A DNA stretch of 64,000 nucleotides from CAZCJU01 sp964562175 (GTDB lineage Bacteria > Bacillota > Clostridia > Oscillospirales > CAG-272), in the NCBI GenBank assembly GCA_964562175.1, contig CAZLRV010000005.1:41855-105854 (forward strand). The letters run 5' to 3'. Made by a program: the position numbers and the translations under genes. The notes under the pieces are model-generated. The model was not told the origin of the DNA and ran no database searches. It worked only from the letters and a program-made list of their open reading frames with translations. The first letter of the stretch is position 1. Each line of letters begins with the position of its first letter. Below are positions 1-8,943 of this stretch, one piece after another.

Positions 1-501
1 CCGAATATAGAAGAATACAGTTATATCGGATGTGACGGCAATTTGTCGGGCTACTATGCCGAGAATAATATGACGATAAACGTATATTACGTAAAGGTAG
101 ACAGAGGCTCGCTCAAGGACTATGTGGATCACTTCATACCGAACGATTTCGTAACCGCCGATTACGGCGATTATCTGAATGCATGGTATGCGGCAAAGGC
201 AGTGCTTGAAAAGTCATCGGCAACAAAGGAAGAGGTCGAAAAGGCGATAAAAGACATTAAGACCATAACCGAGGGAATGAAGAAGAAGCAGGTAAGCATA
301 ACCATAATATTCCGTGATACGCAAGGCAATGAATTGCACGCAAGCATTACAAAATCCGTTGATGTTGCAAGCGATTACGATCTTTCCTCGGAGATAAATG
401 CCGTAACGGAAAAGCTGGGACGGTCGAACTTTAAGTACGTGCAAGGCTCCGTTGCGGGATATATCTCCGCTACGCCCAAGACCGTAATAATTACATACTG
501 A
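1..501 (+). CDS. Repeat-containing surface protein, C-terminal part (MucBP-like/FIVAR-like)
   Basis: The reading frame is open from base 1 to a TGA at 499-501, so the gene starts outside the window and only about 166 residues are visible. The first ~30 residues end in a tyrosine/asparagine-rich strand (AENNMTINVYYVK) typical of MucBP-like surface repeats. A helical stretch follows that looks like a FIVAR module (YLNAWYAAKAVLEKSSATKEEVEKA reads in register with that family). A second beta-rich MucBP-like repeat ends at the stop. There is no LPXTG motif, transmembrane helix or basic tail at this C-terminus, so anchoring must lie upstream or be absent. Family assignment is by eye. A radical SAM gene starts 7 bases after the stop. 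Confidence 0.6.
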   Translation, partial: PNIEEYSYIGCDGNLSGYYAENNMTINVYYVKVDRGSLKDYVDHFIPNDFVTADYGDYLNAWYAAKAVLEKSSATKEEVEKAIKDIKTITEGMKKKQVSITIIFRDTQGNELHASITKSVDVASDYDLSSEINAVTEKLGRSNFKYVQGSVAGYISATPKTVIITY

Positions 502-508
502 GTCAAAA

Positions 509-1591
509 ATGAACTTAAAAAAATCATTATTATCAAAGGCGGCAATAACAAAGACACCCGCACAGGGTGTCTTTGAGCTGACTCCGCGTTGCAATATGAA
601 TTGCAAGATGTGCTATATCAGAATGACGGAGGAGGAAATGAAGCCCATCGGGCGTGAGCTTACCGCCGAGGAATGGATAAAAATATATGACGATGCCGAC
701 CGCTGCGGTCTGCTCTATCTGCTCTTTACGGGCGGTGAGGTCTTCTTAAGACCCGACTTTGAGCAAATATATTCTTATGCATACAAAAACGGTACGGTGA
801 TCTCGGTCAATACCAACGGCACCATGCTCACCGAAAAAAACGTGCAAATGCTGCATGATATGCCGCCGGAGCACGTCAATTTGACGCTCTACGGCTCGTC
901 CGATGAGATATATTCACGTCTGTGCGGCAACGAGCATGGCTACAGCAGGCTTATGAGAAGCTTGGAAATGCTCAAGCAGGCGGGCGTGCGTTATATGCTC
1001 AACTGCTCCGTTACGACGCAGAACATAGACGACTTGGACAATATGATAAGATGTGCCAACAAAAACGGCTGTGAGCTGAATATAGCAACATATATGTTCC
1101 CGCCCGTTCGCAAGAGTGATGTGTGCAAAAGGTACGATAATATCAGGCTCACGCCCGAGGCGTGCGGTGAGGTGCTTGCACGATTGAATTGCAGACGTTC
1201 GCCCGACAGAATGGCGGCGTTGTACGATGCGTATGAGAATATGACCGATAGCGGTGAGGACGAGGAAATATGCCCCGATACGGGTATGCAATGTATGGCA
1301 TCACGTGCAAGCTATTGGATAACGTGGTACGGCAAAATGAAGGCGTGTGCGATGTTTGAAGAGGAATATTCACTTGATGACGGCTTTGGTACGGCGTGGA
1401 AAAAAACAGCGGAGCGCGGCGAACAAATACGTTTGCCCGCCGAATGCACCGGCTGCTCAAAGAAGAAGTTTTGCAAGAGCTGTGCGGCTGTAAACCTCGC
1501 AGAGGGCGGCGCATACGACAGTGTACCCGAATTTATGTGCAAAACTGCGGATTCTTATATCGCAAACACCAAAAAGATATTAGGCAAATAA
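509..1591 (+). CDS. Radical SAM/SPASM domain protein
   Basis: A 360-residue radical SAM enzyme. The cluster motif C28-x3-C32-x2-C35 (TPRCNMNCKMCY) is followed by a GGE-type motif (LLFTGGEVFLRPD, about residues 72-84) that contacts SAM. The C-terminus is cysteine-rich (CTGCSKKKFCKSC, then a last Cys in EFMCK), as in SPASM domains that hold auxiliary iron-sulfur clusters. Such proteins often modify peptides or act as anaerobic sulfatase-type maturases. The substrate here is unknown, and no small precursor gene is visible downstream because a terminator follows directly. The ATG at 509 sits 7 bases after the upstream stop with no strong ribosome-binding site, which suggests coupling to the surface-protein gene. 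Confidence 0.85.
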   Translation: MNLKKSLLSKAAITKTPAQGVFELTPRCNMNCKMCYIRMTEEEMKPIGRELTAEEWIKIYDDADRCGLLYLLFTGGEVFLRPDFEQIYSYAYKNGTVISVNTNGTMLTEKNVQMLHDMPPEHVNLTLYGSSDEIYSRLCGNEHGYSRLMRSLEMLKQAGVRYMLNCSVTTQNIDDLDNMIRCANKNGCELNIATYMFPPVRKSDVCKRYDNIRLTPEACGEVLARLNCRRSPDRMAALYDAYENMTDSGEDEEICPDTGMQCMASRASYWITWYGKMKACAMFEEEYSLDDGFGTAWKKTAERGEQIRLPAECTGCSKKKFCKSCAAVNLAEGGAYDSVPEFMCKTADSYIANTKKILGK

Positions 1592-1592
1592 T

Positions 1593-1615
1593 AAAACCCC
1601 CATTCGGGGGTTTTT
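1593..1615. terminator. Bidirectional rho-independent terminator
   Basis: The stem CCCCC/GGGGG with loop ATTC is flanked by AAAA on the left and TTTTT on the right, so it can end transcription from both sides. It lies between the convergent radical SAM gene and the P-II-like gene. Confidence 0.85.
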
Positions 1616-1627
1616 CTTATGTAATGC

Positions 1628-2296
1628 TCAGCCCTCGGCAAGCTCGGAGCGGAAGCCCGCCGCCTCGCTGACGGGCAGGGAAAAGGTAATTGCGCCCGCA
1701 GGTGTACCCGCCCCCGCATTTTTCAGTATTGAACGCATTATATTCGCTTTGTCTGCGGTGCTTGCCACAATGAGAATTATCTCTTTTTCGTCGGCAAGTG
1801 ATACGCTGTGGAATTTTTCGGCGTTCTTACTGCCGGTGCCCTTTGCGTGAAGCACCGTGCCGCCTCTTGCGCCCGCCGCACGCGCGGCATCCATTACCGT
1901 GTCCGTATGACCCTCGTTTGCTATTACTATTATAAGCTCGTTGTTGTAATCAAGCTCGGGCATTTTTCTCTCCTCCTTTACTCCCTTGCTGAGATAATCA
2001 AGCGTTTTTTCTCCGCCGATGCTTTTCATCGGCACGGCTACGGTTATGCCGTTGCCGGGGGTATCTATGTATAATCTCATTTTTTGCTTTGCAATAAGCT
2101 TTTTTGTTTCGTCATCACGTGCCGGAAGCATAAATATCCGTCGCTCCTTCGACTCTATACCGAGCAGATCGAGCGTTTTTTTGCTTGCCGTGCCGTGACC
2201 GTATATCAAAAGCGAAACATCAAGCTTCATTTCTCTGCAAATGTCGGTCATTATTTCCGTTCCCTCGGGGGAAATTATCGATATTACAAAATTCAT
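1628..2296 (-). CDS. Tandem P-II (GlnB/GlnK)-like regulatory protein
   Basis: 222 residues with two P-II-like halves. The second half (about residues 110-222) has the clear family signature AARAAGARGGTVLHAKGTG, the region that forms the C-terminal phosphate-binding loop in nitrogen-regulatory P-II proteins. The first half is more diverged but has the same length and strand pattern. P-II proteins sense ATP/ADP and 2-oxoglutarate and bind membrane channels, so a P-II partner directly behind a membrane protein gene suggests control of that transporter. The gene starts 9 bases after the DUF1538 gene ends and is surely in the same operon. The T-loop tyrosine used for uridylylation in enterobacteria was not found. 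Ligand and partner are inferred. Confidence 0.75.
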   Translation of the reverse strand: MNFVISIISPEGTEIMTDICREMKLDVSLLIYGHGTASKKTLDLLGIESKERRIFMLPARDDETKKLIAKQKMRLYIDTPGNGITVAVPMKSIGGEKTLDYLSKGVKEERKMPELDYNNELIIVIANEGHTDTVMDAARAAGARGGTVLHAKGTGSKNAEKFHSVSLADEKEIILIVASTADKANIMRSILKNAGAGTPAGAITFSLPVSEAAGFRSELAEG

Positions 2297-2305
2297 TGTA
2301 CTGCC

Positions 2306-3838
2306 TCACTCCTCCCACAGCTCGACGATATCCACGTCCTCGAATATATCCTCGCCGACAGGCTTGGGAGCTTTTCTTGCGGTATAAACGAATCCCAATA
2401 TTTGTATTGAGATGAGCGGCATCATTGCGACCATGGCAACGAGTCCGAAAGCATCCGTCAAAACATTGCCGCCCAGCTGAGAGCAAGCACCTGTCATAAA
2501 TTGCAACATGAATGTAGCCGTCATGGGACCGGATGCGACCCCTCCGGAGTCAAATGCTATTGCGGTGTAAATATCCGGCACGAAGAACGACAGCACAAGC
2601 GATATCAAATATCCCGGAACCAAGAACCACATTATGGATATACCCGTTATCACTCGCAGCATCGACAGACCCATAGCCAACGATATTGCCACTGAAAGGC
2701 TTATTTCAATAGCCTTGCCCGATATTGCGCCTGCACTGACCTCCTCTATCTGCTTTTTAAGCACGCCGACGGCAGGCTCTGCGGATATTATGAACCAGCC
2801 CATCAGCATGGAAAGCGGAATGAGTATATATTTTGTTTTGCCCTCGCTCAGCTCTTTTCCGAGAACCGTGCCGAGCGATGAAAAGCCGACGTTTACACCC
2901 GTTAAAAACAGCACAAGTCCGACGTATGTATAAAGGATTCCGAGAAATATCTTAAGCACCGACTTTTTCGGAAGCTTAAACGAAAACAGCTGGAATATCA
3001 AAAATATAACGACGAGCGGGGAGAGCGATATGGCTATCTCACCCATATATTTCGGCAGTGCGGAAAGGTACGCCATGCCTATGCTCACCGTATCGGTAAA
3101 GCTCGGGGTGTTATTCGATGAGGCGACACCGGTTCCGTTGTAAAAGAAACCAAGCACAAGCACGGCAAGTATCGGGCCTATTGAGCAGAGTGCCACAAGT
3201 CCGAAGCTGTCCGCTTCGGCTTTTTTGTCGCTTCTTATGTTTGCCACACCGACACCGAGTGCGAGAATGAACGGAACTGTCATGGGACCGGTGGTAACAC
3301 CGCCGGAGTCGAATGCGATGCTTAAAAAGCTATTGTCGGAAAGAAACGCCAAAACAAATACTACTGCATAAAAAAAGATAAGCAGGCGGCGCAGCTTGAC
3401 ACCGTGAATTATTCGAAACATACATATCGCCAAAAACAGACCCACGCCGACACCTACGGTGAGTATCAAAACGAGGTTGTCAATATGCGGCACCGTGTCG
3501 GCAAGCACCTGCAGATCCGGCTCGGAAACGGTTATCGCAATACCGAGTATAAAGCTGATGAGCAGAATGAACCACATTTTCCTCGATCTCGTAAGAGCCG
3601 TACCTATCTTAGAGCCGATAAGCGTCATCGACATATCGGAGCCGAGCGAAAAAAGCCCCGTGCCGACGATTATCATTAAAGCGCCTATCAAAAACGAAAG
3701 AAAAACATCGGCGTTTACGGGTGCGATGGAAAGACACAAAACGGCAACGGTGAGGATTATGGGCAAAACGGATATCGCCGACTCACGTATTTTTTCGGTG
3801 AGCAGTGCCTTTCGCTTGGTTATAACGTCACGTCTCAA
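2306..3838 (-). CDS. DUF1538 family membrane transporter, duplicated
   Basis: 510 residues, about a dozen hydrophobic segments, made of two homologous halves. Each half carries a paired signature: SEPDLQVL near residue 105 with DSGGVTTGPMT in the first, and SAEPAVGVL near 352 with DSGGVASGPMT in the second. This is the DUF1538 family. Distant members (UmpAB) have been reported as two-subunit cation/proton antiporters, and here the two units are fused in one chain. The start is a TTG at 3836-3838. A stop lies two codons upstream in frame, and a GGAG box sits about 9 bases before the TTG. An ATG seven bases upstream is out of frame and ends after five codons. A P-II-like gene follows at once. 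Confidence 0.8.
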   Translation of the reverse strand: MRRDVITKRKALLTEKIRESAISVLPIILTVAVLCLSIAPVNADVFLSFLIGALMIIVGTGLFSLGSDMSMTLIGSKIGTALTRSRKMWFILLISFILGIAITVSEPDLQVLADTVPHIDNLVLILTVGVGVGLFLAICMFRIIHGVKLRRLLIFFYAVVFVLAFLSDNSFLSIAFDSGGVTTGPMTVPFILALGVGVANIRSDKKAEADSFGLVALCSIGPILAVLVLGFFYNGTGVASSNNTPSFTDTVSIGMAYLSALPKYMGEIAISLSPLVVIFLIFQLFSFKLPKKSVLKIFLGILYTYVGLVLFLTGVNVGFSSLGTVLGKELSEGKTKYILIPLSMLMGWFIISAEPAVGVLKKQIEEVSAGAISGKAIEISLSVAISLAMGLSMLRVITGISIMWFLVPGYLISLVLSFFVPDIYTAIAFDSGGVASGPMTATFMLQFMTGACSQLGGNVLTDAFGLVAMVAMMPLISIQILGFVYTARKAPKPVGEDIFEDVDIVELWEE

Positions 3839-4093
3839 TTTTCATCACTCCATTCCATACATGATATTATATTGTAACACTCGTTGAGGAAAAAGTGTTG
3901 ACCTGCAAGTAAATTTTCTAAAACCAAAGCGAAACACCATATCACGCAAGAAAACGAAAATGTGCGGAGTGTAAAATTATTATAAATATTTATTAAAATA
4001 TATGACTTTTTAATCTTTTTATGGTATTATATAATATCGGACGTGCAAAGACTCTGCGAAAGAGCAAAAAGGCACGTCGACGAAAAGGAGACG
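3839..4093. promoter_or_regulatory. Divergent intergenic region with a -10 box for the CotH-kinase gene
   Basis: This AT-rich 255-base region separates the divergent DUF1538 and CotH-kinase genes. A TATAAT at 4030-4035 points toward the CotH gene, but no convincing -35 sits at 17 bases. AAAAGGAG just before 4094 is the ribosome-binding site that decides the start of the next gene. No conserved RNA structure was recognised. Confidence 0.35.
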
Positions 4094-5926
4094 ATGTTGA
4101 AAAAAAACGGATACACGGCTTGCTTGGCTTGTATTTTGCTGCTTTGTATGCTTTTTGTATCTTGTACAAGCTCGAAAAGCAACGACACGTCGGCTATGTC
4201 GGAGGTTGTGACGGAGAACGCAAGGCCTCCCGATGATACCCAAGCCGAAAAGGAAAAGGTCAACTACATTAACCCGAAATTTTCCGTAAAGGGCGGTATG
4301 TACGACAGCTCACAGACGCTTGCTTTATCACTGCCGGAGGATGCTCCGAGCGGAGCGTATATAACCTACACGACAGACGGTGAGGAGCCGAGGGCAAGCG
4401 GTACACGTGCCGACAGGCGTATCACCGTATGTGACAGGGCCTCGTCCTGTATTCGCGCCTCGTGCTTTTCCGAGAGCGGACAAAGGCTGGGCAGGATAGT
4501 CACGAATACGTATATATATGCCGAGGACGGCAGATTCGATACGGTCGTGATATCGCTCGTTGCCGCAAGCAACGATCTGTACGGCAGAGACGGCATCATC
4601 GCAAATCCCACAGGCTCCGGTAAGGAGTGGGAGCGAGCTTGCCATGTTGAAATGTTCACATCATCGGGTGAGGAAATGGTATCGCAGGATGCCGGTATCA
4701 GGATATTCGGCGGTTCCTCTCGTACTCTTGCGCAAAAATCGTTTCGACTTGTCGCAAGAGCCGACGGCTATTACGATGAGCTGAAATACAACGGTAACGG
4801 CTCGTTCGATTATCCCATATTCGATGACAGATACGTTATCGAGGGAGAGAACAAGGGCAAGTTGCTCGAACGGTATGACCGTCTTATATTACGTAACGGC
4901 GGCAACGATTCAATGCAGCATTATTCGCAGGACGGCGAGCTTATGACGCTCACCCGTGACGGCGTGGCAAACAATTTTGCCTTAAAATACGCCCCGAATG
5001 TACCTGCACAGGCATCAAGACCGGCGGTCGTATATCTAAACGGCGTGTACTACGGTATACTCGATTTGAAGGAGGATATCAACGACGACTATTTTTCAAA
5101 TCTTTACGGTATTGAAAACAAGGATGATATTACCATCATCAAGTCGGAGCTTGATACGACAAGGCAGTGCGAGTGGCACTATTCGCCGTCGCAGTGCAGA
5201 TATTGCGGCGTTTGGTTCTATTACGAGCTTGATGACGGGGCAGAGGGCGAGCTTGAGAGCTTTGATGCCATTTGTCAAAAGATCGTCAATTGCAACGAAC
5301 GCGACAGAGGCTCGGTATACAAGGAGCTTTGCAAAAGCTTCGATATCGATAATCTGATACAGTATACCGCCTTGAATCTCTTTGCCTGCAACACGGATTG
5401 GGGACACAACAACCTGAGGGTATGGAGATACTCGGGCACGCCCGACCCGTCAAATCCATATAAGGACGGACGGTACAGGTTTGCGATGCGTGATATGGAT
5501 TTCTCCTTCGGCAGATATGAAAGCCACGCACTGCCCGAGCTTTATACAAAGTGCGATACGGATATGTTTTCGTTCACGCTGGGACGGTTTTATTCGGGTG
5601 CGGATGCGGGCTACGGCGATCCGCTCTATCTTAAGGGCATTTTGAATTTCTGCCTGAAAAACGACGATTTCAGAACACGCTTTGAAAAATACGCCCGCTC
5701 GCTGTGTGAAAGCGATACACTGAACGAGCTTATGCGTATAAACGATTCGTTTATCTCGTCGATAAAAGACGAAATACCGTACCATATAGAAAGATGGGCG
5801 GACACGATATCGTATAATATGTCACCCGACTGTTGGAGCAGAGCTTGTACTCTACAAAGACAGTGGATAACGCAAAGAAAAGAATATTTCCTTGACAGCC
5901 TCGGCAAATGTCTGAAAAATTATTAA
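4094..5926 (+). CDS. CotH-kinase domain lipoprotein
   Basis: 610 residues counted from the ATG at 4094, chosen because AAAAGGAG lies 5 bases before it and because it opens directly into a lipoprotein signal with the lipid-acceptor Cys near residue 24 (FVSC). An upstream in-frame extension to 4043 lacks these. Residues ~60-150 resemble the chitobiase C-terminal-like module (YITYTTDGEEPRASGT). The rest is a CotH kinase domain: FGGSSRTLAQKSFRL, LILRNGGND, YLNGVYYGILDLKED and MRDMDFSFG are hallmarks, the last supplying the metal-binding Asp. CotH proteins phosphorylate other proteins; in Bacillus CotH modifies coat protein CotB. A lipoprotein form in Clostridia is often linked to extracellular or cellulosomal assemblies. 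The substrate here is unknown. Confidence 0.85.
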   Translation: MLKKNGYTACLACILLLCMLFVSCTSSKSNDTSAMSEVVTENARPPDDTQAEKEKVNYINPKFSVKGGMYDSSQTLALSLPEDAPSGAYITYTTDGEEPRASGTRADRRITVCDRASSCIRASCFSESGQRLGRIVTNTYIYAEDGRFDTVVISLVAASNDLYGRDGIIANPTGSGKEWERACHVEMFTSSGEEMVSQDAGIRIFGGSSRTLAQKSFRLVARADGYYDELKYNGNGSFDYPIFDDRYVIEGENKGKLLERYDRLILRNGGNDSMQHYSQDGELMTLTRDGVANNFALKYAPNVPAQASRPAVVYLNGVYYGILDLKEDINDDYFSNLYGIENKDDITIIKSELDTTRQCEWHYSPSQCRYCGVWFYYELDDGAEGELESFDAICQKIVNCNERDRGSVYKELCKSFDIDNLIQYTALNLFACNTDWGHNNLRVWRYSGTPDPSNPYKDGRYRFAMRDMDFSFGRYESHALPELYTKCDTDMFSFTLGRFYSGADAGYGDPLYLKGILNFCLKNDDFRTRFEKYARSLCESDTLNELMRINDSFISSIKDEIPYHIERWADTISYNMSPDCWSRACTLQRQWITQRKEYFLDSLGKCLKNY

Positions 5927-5943
5927 AACGGAGTGAAAATAAA

Positions 5944-7134
5944 ATGGAAAGACTTGTTGGAACGATTTCAAGAGGCGTTAGAGCCCCTATCATCAGATCC
6001 GGAGACGATATAGCGACTATCGTAGCCGAAAGCGTACTTGCCGCCGCAAAGTCGGAGGGCTTTGAGCTTCGCGACCGTGACGTTATAGCCGTTACGGAAG
6101 CGGTAGTTGCGAGAGCACAGGGCAACTATGCAAGCGTTGAGCAGATAGGCAAGGATATAAAGGCGAAATTTCCCGACGGAGATATCGGCGTTATATTCCC
6201 CATACTCAGCCGTAACAGATTCGCTATCTGCTTAAAGGGTATCGCAATGGGCGCAAAAAAGATAACCCTTATGCTCAGCTATCCCGCGGACGAGGTGGGA
6301 AATCACTTGTTCGACGATGAGCTTCTTGACGAAAAGGACGTTGACCCCTACAGAGATGTTTTGGATGAGAAAAAGTACAGAGAGCTTTTCGGTTACGTTA
6401 AGCACCCCTTTACCGGCGTAGATTACGTTGAGTACTATAAGGAGCTTATAAAGTCTGTCGGCTGTGATGTCGAGGTCATACTCGCAAACGATTGCCGCAC
6501 GATACTCAATTATACGAAGAATGTCATAAACTGCGATATACATACCCGCAAGATGACCGCACGCAGACTCAAGAAGGCGGGTGCGGAAACGGTTCTTTCG
6601 CTTGATGAGATAATGACCGCTCCCGTTGACGGAAGCGGCTACAACGAGAATTACGGTCTGCTCGGCTCCAACAAGGCGACCGAAAACACGATAAAGCTTT
6701 TCCCCAGAGATTGCCAACCCGTTGTTGAGAAAATAAGAGCTATCGTAAACGAAGCGACGGGCAAGCACGTTGAGGTAATGATATACGGCGACGGCGCCTT
6801 CAAGGATCCCGTAGGTAAGATATGGGAGCTTGCCGACCCGGTAGTTTCACCCGCATATACCGAGGGTCTTGTAGGACAGCCCAATGAGGTAAAGCTGAAA
6901 TACCTCGCCGATAATGACTTTGCCGACCTTTCGGGAGATGCACTCAAGCAGGCAATTTCCGATTATATCAGAAACAAGGACGATAACCTTGTGGGTAAGA
7001 TGGTATCACAGGGTACGACTCCCAGACGCTTGACCGACCTTATCGGCAGCCTTTGCGATCTGACCTCCGGAAGCGGAGATAAGGGAACGCCCATCGTATT
7101 GGTACAGGGCTATTTCGATAACTACACCAAATAA
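5944..7134 (+). CDS. CofE-like coenzyme F420-0:L-glutamate ligase family protein
   Basis: 396 residues from the ATG at 5944, 17 bases after the CotH stop and preceded by CGGAGTG. An extension to an upstream ATG would overlap the CotH gene. The sequence matches the F420-0 gamma-glutamyl ligase fold: N-terminal RLVGTISRGVRAPIIRSGDD, then VTEAVVARAQGNY, and YGDGAFKDPVGKIWELADP with acidic metal/GTP contacts. Many anaerobic Firmicutes carry this longer paralogue although they lack the rest of the F420 pathway, and no cofC, cofD, cofG or cofH gene is seen here. The true acceptor may therefore be another substrate. The gene ends 11 bases before yicC. Confidence 0.75.
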   Translation: MERLVGTISRGVRAPIIRSGDDIATIVAESVLAAAKSEGFELRDRDVIAVTEAVVARAQGNYASVEQIGKDIKAKFPDGDIGVIFPILSRNRFAICLKGIAMGAKKITLMLSYPADEVGNHLFDDELLDEKDVDPYRDVLDEKKYRELFGYVKHPFTGVDYVEYYKELIKSVGCDVEVILANDCRTILNYTKNVINCDIHTRKMTARRLKKAGAETVLSLDEIMTAPVDGSGYNENYGLLGSNKATENTIKLFPRDCQPVVEKIRAIVNEATGKHVEVMIYGDGAFKDPVGKIWELADPVVSPAYTEGLVGQPNEVKLKYLADNDFADLSGDALKQAISDYIRNKDDNLVGKMVSQGTTPRRLTDLIGSLCDLTSGSGDKGTPIVLVQGYFDNYTK

Positions 7135-7145
7135 GGTATCGAACA

Positions 7146-8033
7146 ATGATGAAAAGCATGACGGGCTACGGCAGAAGCCGCATGACGGTGAACGACCGTG
7201 ATATTACCGTTGAAATAAAAGCCGTAAACAACAGATATTTTGAGTGCAATGTCAGAGTACCGAGAGCCTTTGCGTATCTTGAGGATAAAATAAAGTCCTA
7301 TGTTCAATCGAGAGGAATATCGCGAGGCAAGATAGAAATATTCGTTTCGGTGGAAATGCCGCAGACAAAGGGCGTTATACTCTCTTTGAATGAGGAATAT
7401 GCCGAGATGTATATAGACGTTCTCAAAAAGCTGAGAGATCGCTTCGAGCTTAAAGACGATATAACGGTAATGAATGTCGCCGCCTGCCGAGATATATTCA
7501 CGCAGAATAAGCCCGAGGACGATCTTGAGGGCGAATGGGAAAACGTTAAGACAGTACTTTGCGCCGCCATAGAGGGCTTCGATAAGGCAAGAACGGAGGA
7601 GGGCGGCAGACTTCAAGAGGACATTACGCAAAAGCTTGCCAAGATAAAGGAAAACGTCGAAAAGATCGCCCTCATGGGTGAGATCATGAACCGCTCATAT
7701 GAAGCAAGGCTTTATCAAAGACTGCGTGAGGTGCTTGACGAAAACAAGATAACGATGAACGAGAGCCGTGTGCTTACCGAGTGCGCCATATATGCCGACA
7801 GAGTTGCGATCGACGAGGAAATAGTACGCTTAAAGAGCCACATAGAGGCTTTCTGCGAGTATATGAACGCCGAGGGAAGTGTCGGAAAAAAGCTTGATTT
7901 TCAGATTCAGGAAATGAACCGAGAAACGAATACGATAGGCTCAAAGGCTCAAAATTCCGATCTTACCAGACTCGTTGTCGATGTAAAGTGCGAGCTGGAA
8001 AAGATAAGAGAGCAAATACAGAATATCGAGTAG
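7146..8033 (+). CDS. yicC: YicC family endoribonuclease
   Basis: 295 residues, the usual size for the family. The N-terminus MMKSMTGYGR and the C-terminal block with the motif DFQIQEMNREtNTIGSK are the family signatures. The last domain carries the acidic residues of the metal-dependent RNase site. The E. coli homologue is an endoribonuclease acting on small RNA. In Firmicutes the gene heads the cluster with remA, gmk and rpoZ, exactly as here. The start is the ATG at 7146, with AAGG nine bases before it; a second ATG follows directly. The remA homologue begins 7 bases after the stop. Confidence 0.92.
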   Translation: MMKSMTGYGRSRMTVNDRDITVEIKAVNNRYFECNVRVPRAFAYLEDKIKSYVQSRGISRGKIEIFVSVEMPQTKGVILSLNEEYAEMYIDVLKKLRDRFELKDDITVMNVAACRDIFTQNKPEDDLEGEWENVKTVLCAAIEGFDKARTEEGGRLQEDITQKLAKIKENVEKIALMGEIMNRSYEARLYQRLREVLDENKITMNESRVLTECAIYADRVAIDEEIVRLKSHIEAFCEYMNAEGSVGKKLDFQIQEMNRETNTIGSKAQNSDLTRLVVDVKCELEKIREQIQNIE

Positions 8034-8040
8034 GAAAAAT

Positions 8041-8292
8041 ATGAAGCTGATCGATGTGGGATACGGCAACATGATAGCCTCAGAGCGTATCGTTGCCGTA
8101 TGCTCCCCCGAATCCGCTCCCATAAAGCGGCTGATAAGCGAAGCAAAGGAGAACGGATATATACTTGACGTGACGTGCGGAAAGAAAACAAAGAGCGTTA
8201 TCGTGCTTGACAACGATACGGTCGTTTTATGCTCGTATACCTCGCAAAAGGTATACAGTCGCGTGTCCGGCGAGGAATATGAGGGAGAATAA
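8041..8292 (+). CDS. remA: RemA/DUF370 family DNA-binding regulator
   Basis: An 83-residue member of the RemA (DUF370) family: KLIDVGYGNMIASERIVAV at the N-terminus, then a short basic segment and RLISEAKENGYILDVT. In Bacillus RemA is a ring-forming DNA-binding activator of biofilm-matrix and osmolyte genes. In non-biofilm Clostridia its targets are unknown. Its place between yicC and gmk is conserved across Firmicutes. TAGGA lies 5 bases before the ATG. Confidence 0.9.
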   Translation: MKLIDVGYGNMIASERIVAVCSPESAPIKRLISEAKENGYILDVTCGKKTKSVIVLDNDTVVLCSYTSQKVYSRVSGEEYEGE

Positions 8293-8307
8293 AAAATAGT
8301 TAGGAAA

Positions 8308-8928
8308 ATGGAAAATATGAAAAAAGGACTTCTGTTCGTTGTATCCGGTCCTGCCGGCTCCGGCAAGGGTACTGTTTTGAGCGAGTTATTTAAGGCAAGC
8401 GATGAATTTGAATATTCCGTATCCGCAACAACTCGTTCACCTCGTCCGGGCGAGGAGCATGGAAAGAATTATTATTACATCACCCGTGAGGAATTTCAGG
8501 CACTTGTCGAAAAGGACGGCTTTGTCGAGCATGCCGAATATGTGGGCAATTGCTACGGCACGCTCCGCTCCGAGGTCGAGAACAGACTTGCCGAGGGCAT
8601 AAACGTCGTGCTTGAGATCGAGGTTCAGGGTGCTATACAGGTAAAGGAAAAATTCCCCGAGGCGGTATTCGTTTTACTGCTTCCTCCGAACTACTCGACT
8701 CTGTCCTATCGCTTGCATAAGCGCGGCACGGAGAGCGAGGAGGTAATACAGCAAAGACTTTTACAAGCAAAGAACGAGCTGAAATACTTTGAGCTTTACG
8801 ACTACGTTATAACAAACGAAAACGGAGTTATCGAGCCTGCCGTAAAGACACTTATGGCAATAGCCGATGCGGAAAAGCATAAGGTCAGCCGCACGGAAAA
8901 CTTCGTTGAAGAATTTTTGAACAACTGA
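8308..8928 (+). CDS. gmk: Guanylate kinase
   Basis: 206 residues. The P-loop GPAGSGKGT (about residues 15-23) is followed by the GMP-binding segment SATTRSPRPGEEHGKNYYYI and the lid region with RLHKRGTE. It converts GMP to GDP with ATP, needed for GTP and dGTP supply and for alarmone recycling. The start is taken at the ATG at 8308, where TTAGGA precedes; a second in-frame ATG lies three codons on. It is in the same run as rpoZ, which begins 15 bases downstream. Confidence 0.96.
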   Translation: MENMKKGLLFVVSGPAGSGKGTVLSELFKASDEFEYSVSATTRSPRPGEEHGKNYYYITREEFQALVEKDGFVEHAEYVGNCYGTLRSEVENRLAEGINVVLEIEVQGAIQVKEKFPEAVFVLLLPPNYSTLSYRLHKRGTESEEVIQQRLLQAKNELKYFELYDYVITNENGVIEPAVKTLMAIADAEKHKVSRTENFVEEFLNN

Positions 8929-8943
8929 AAAGGAGCTTATGAT

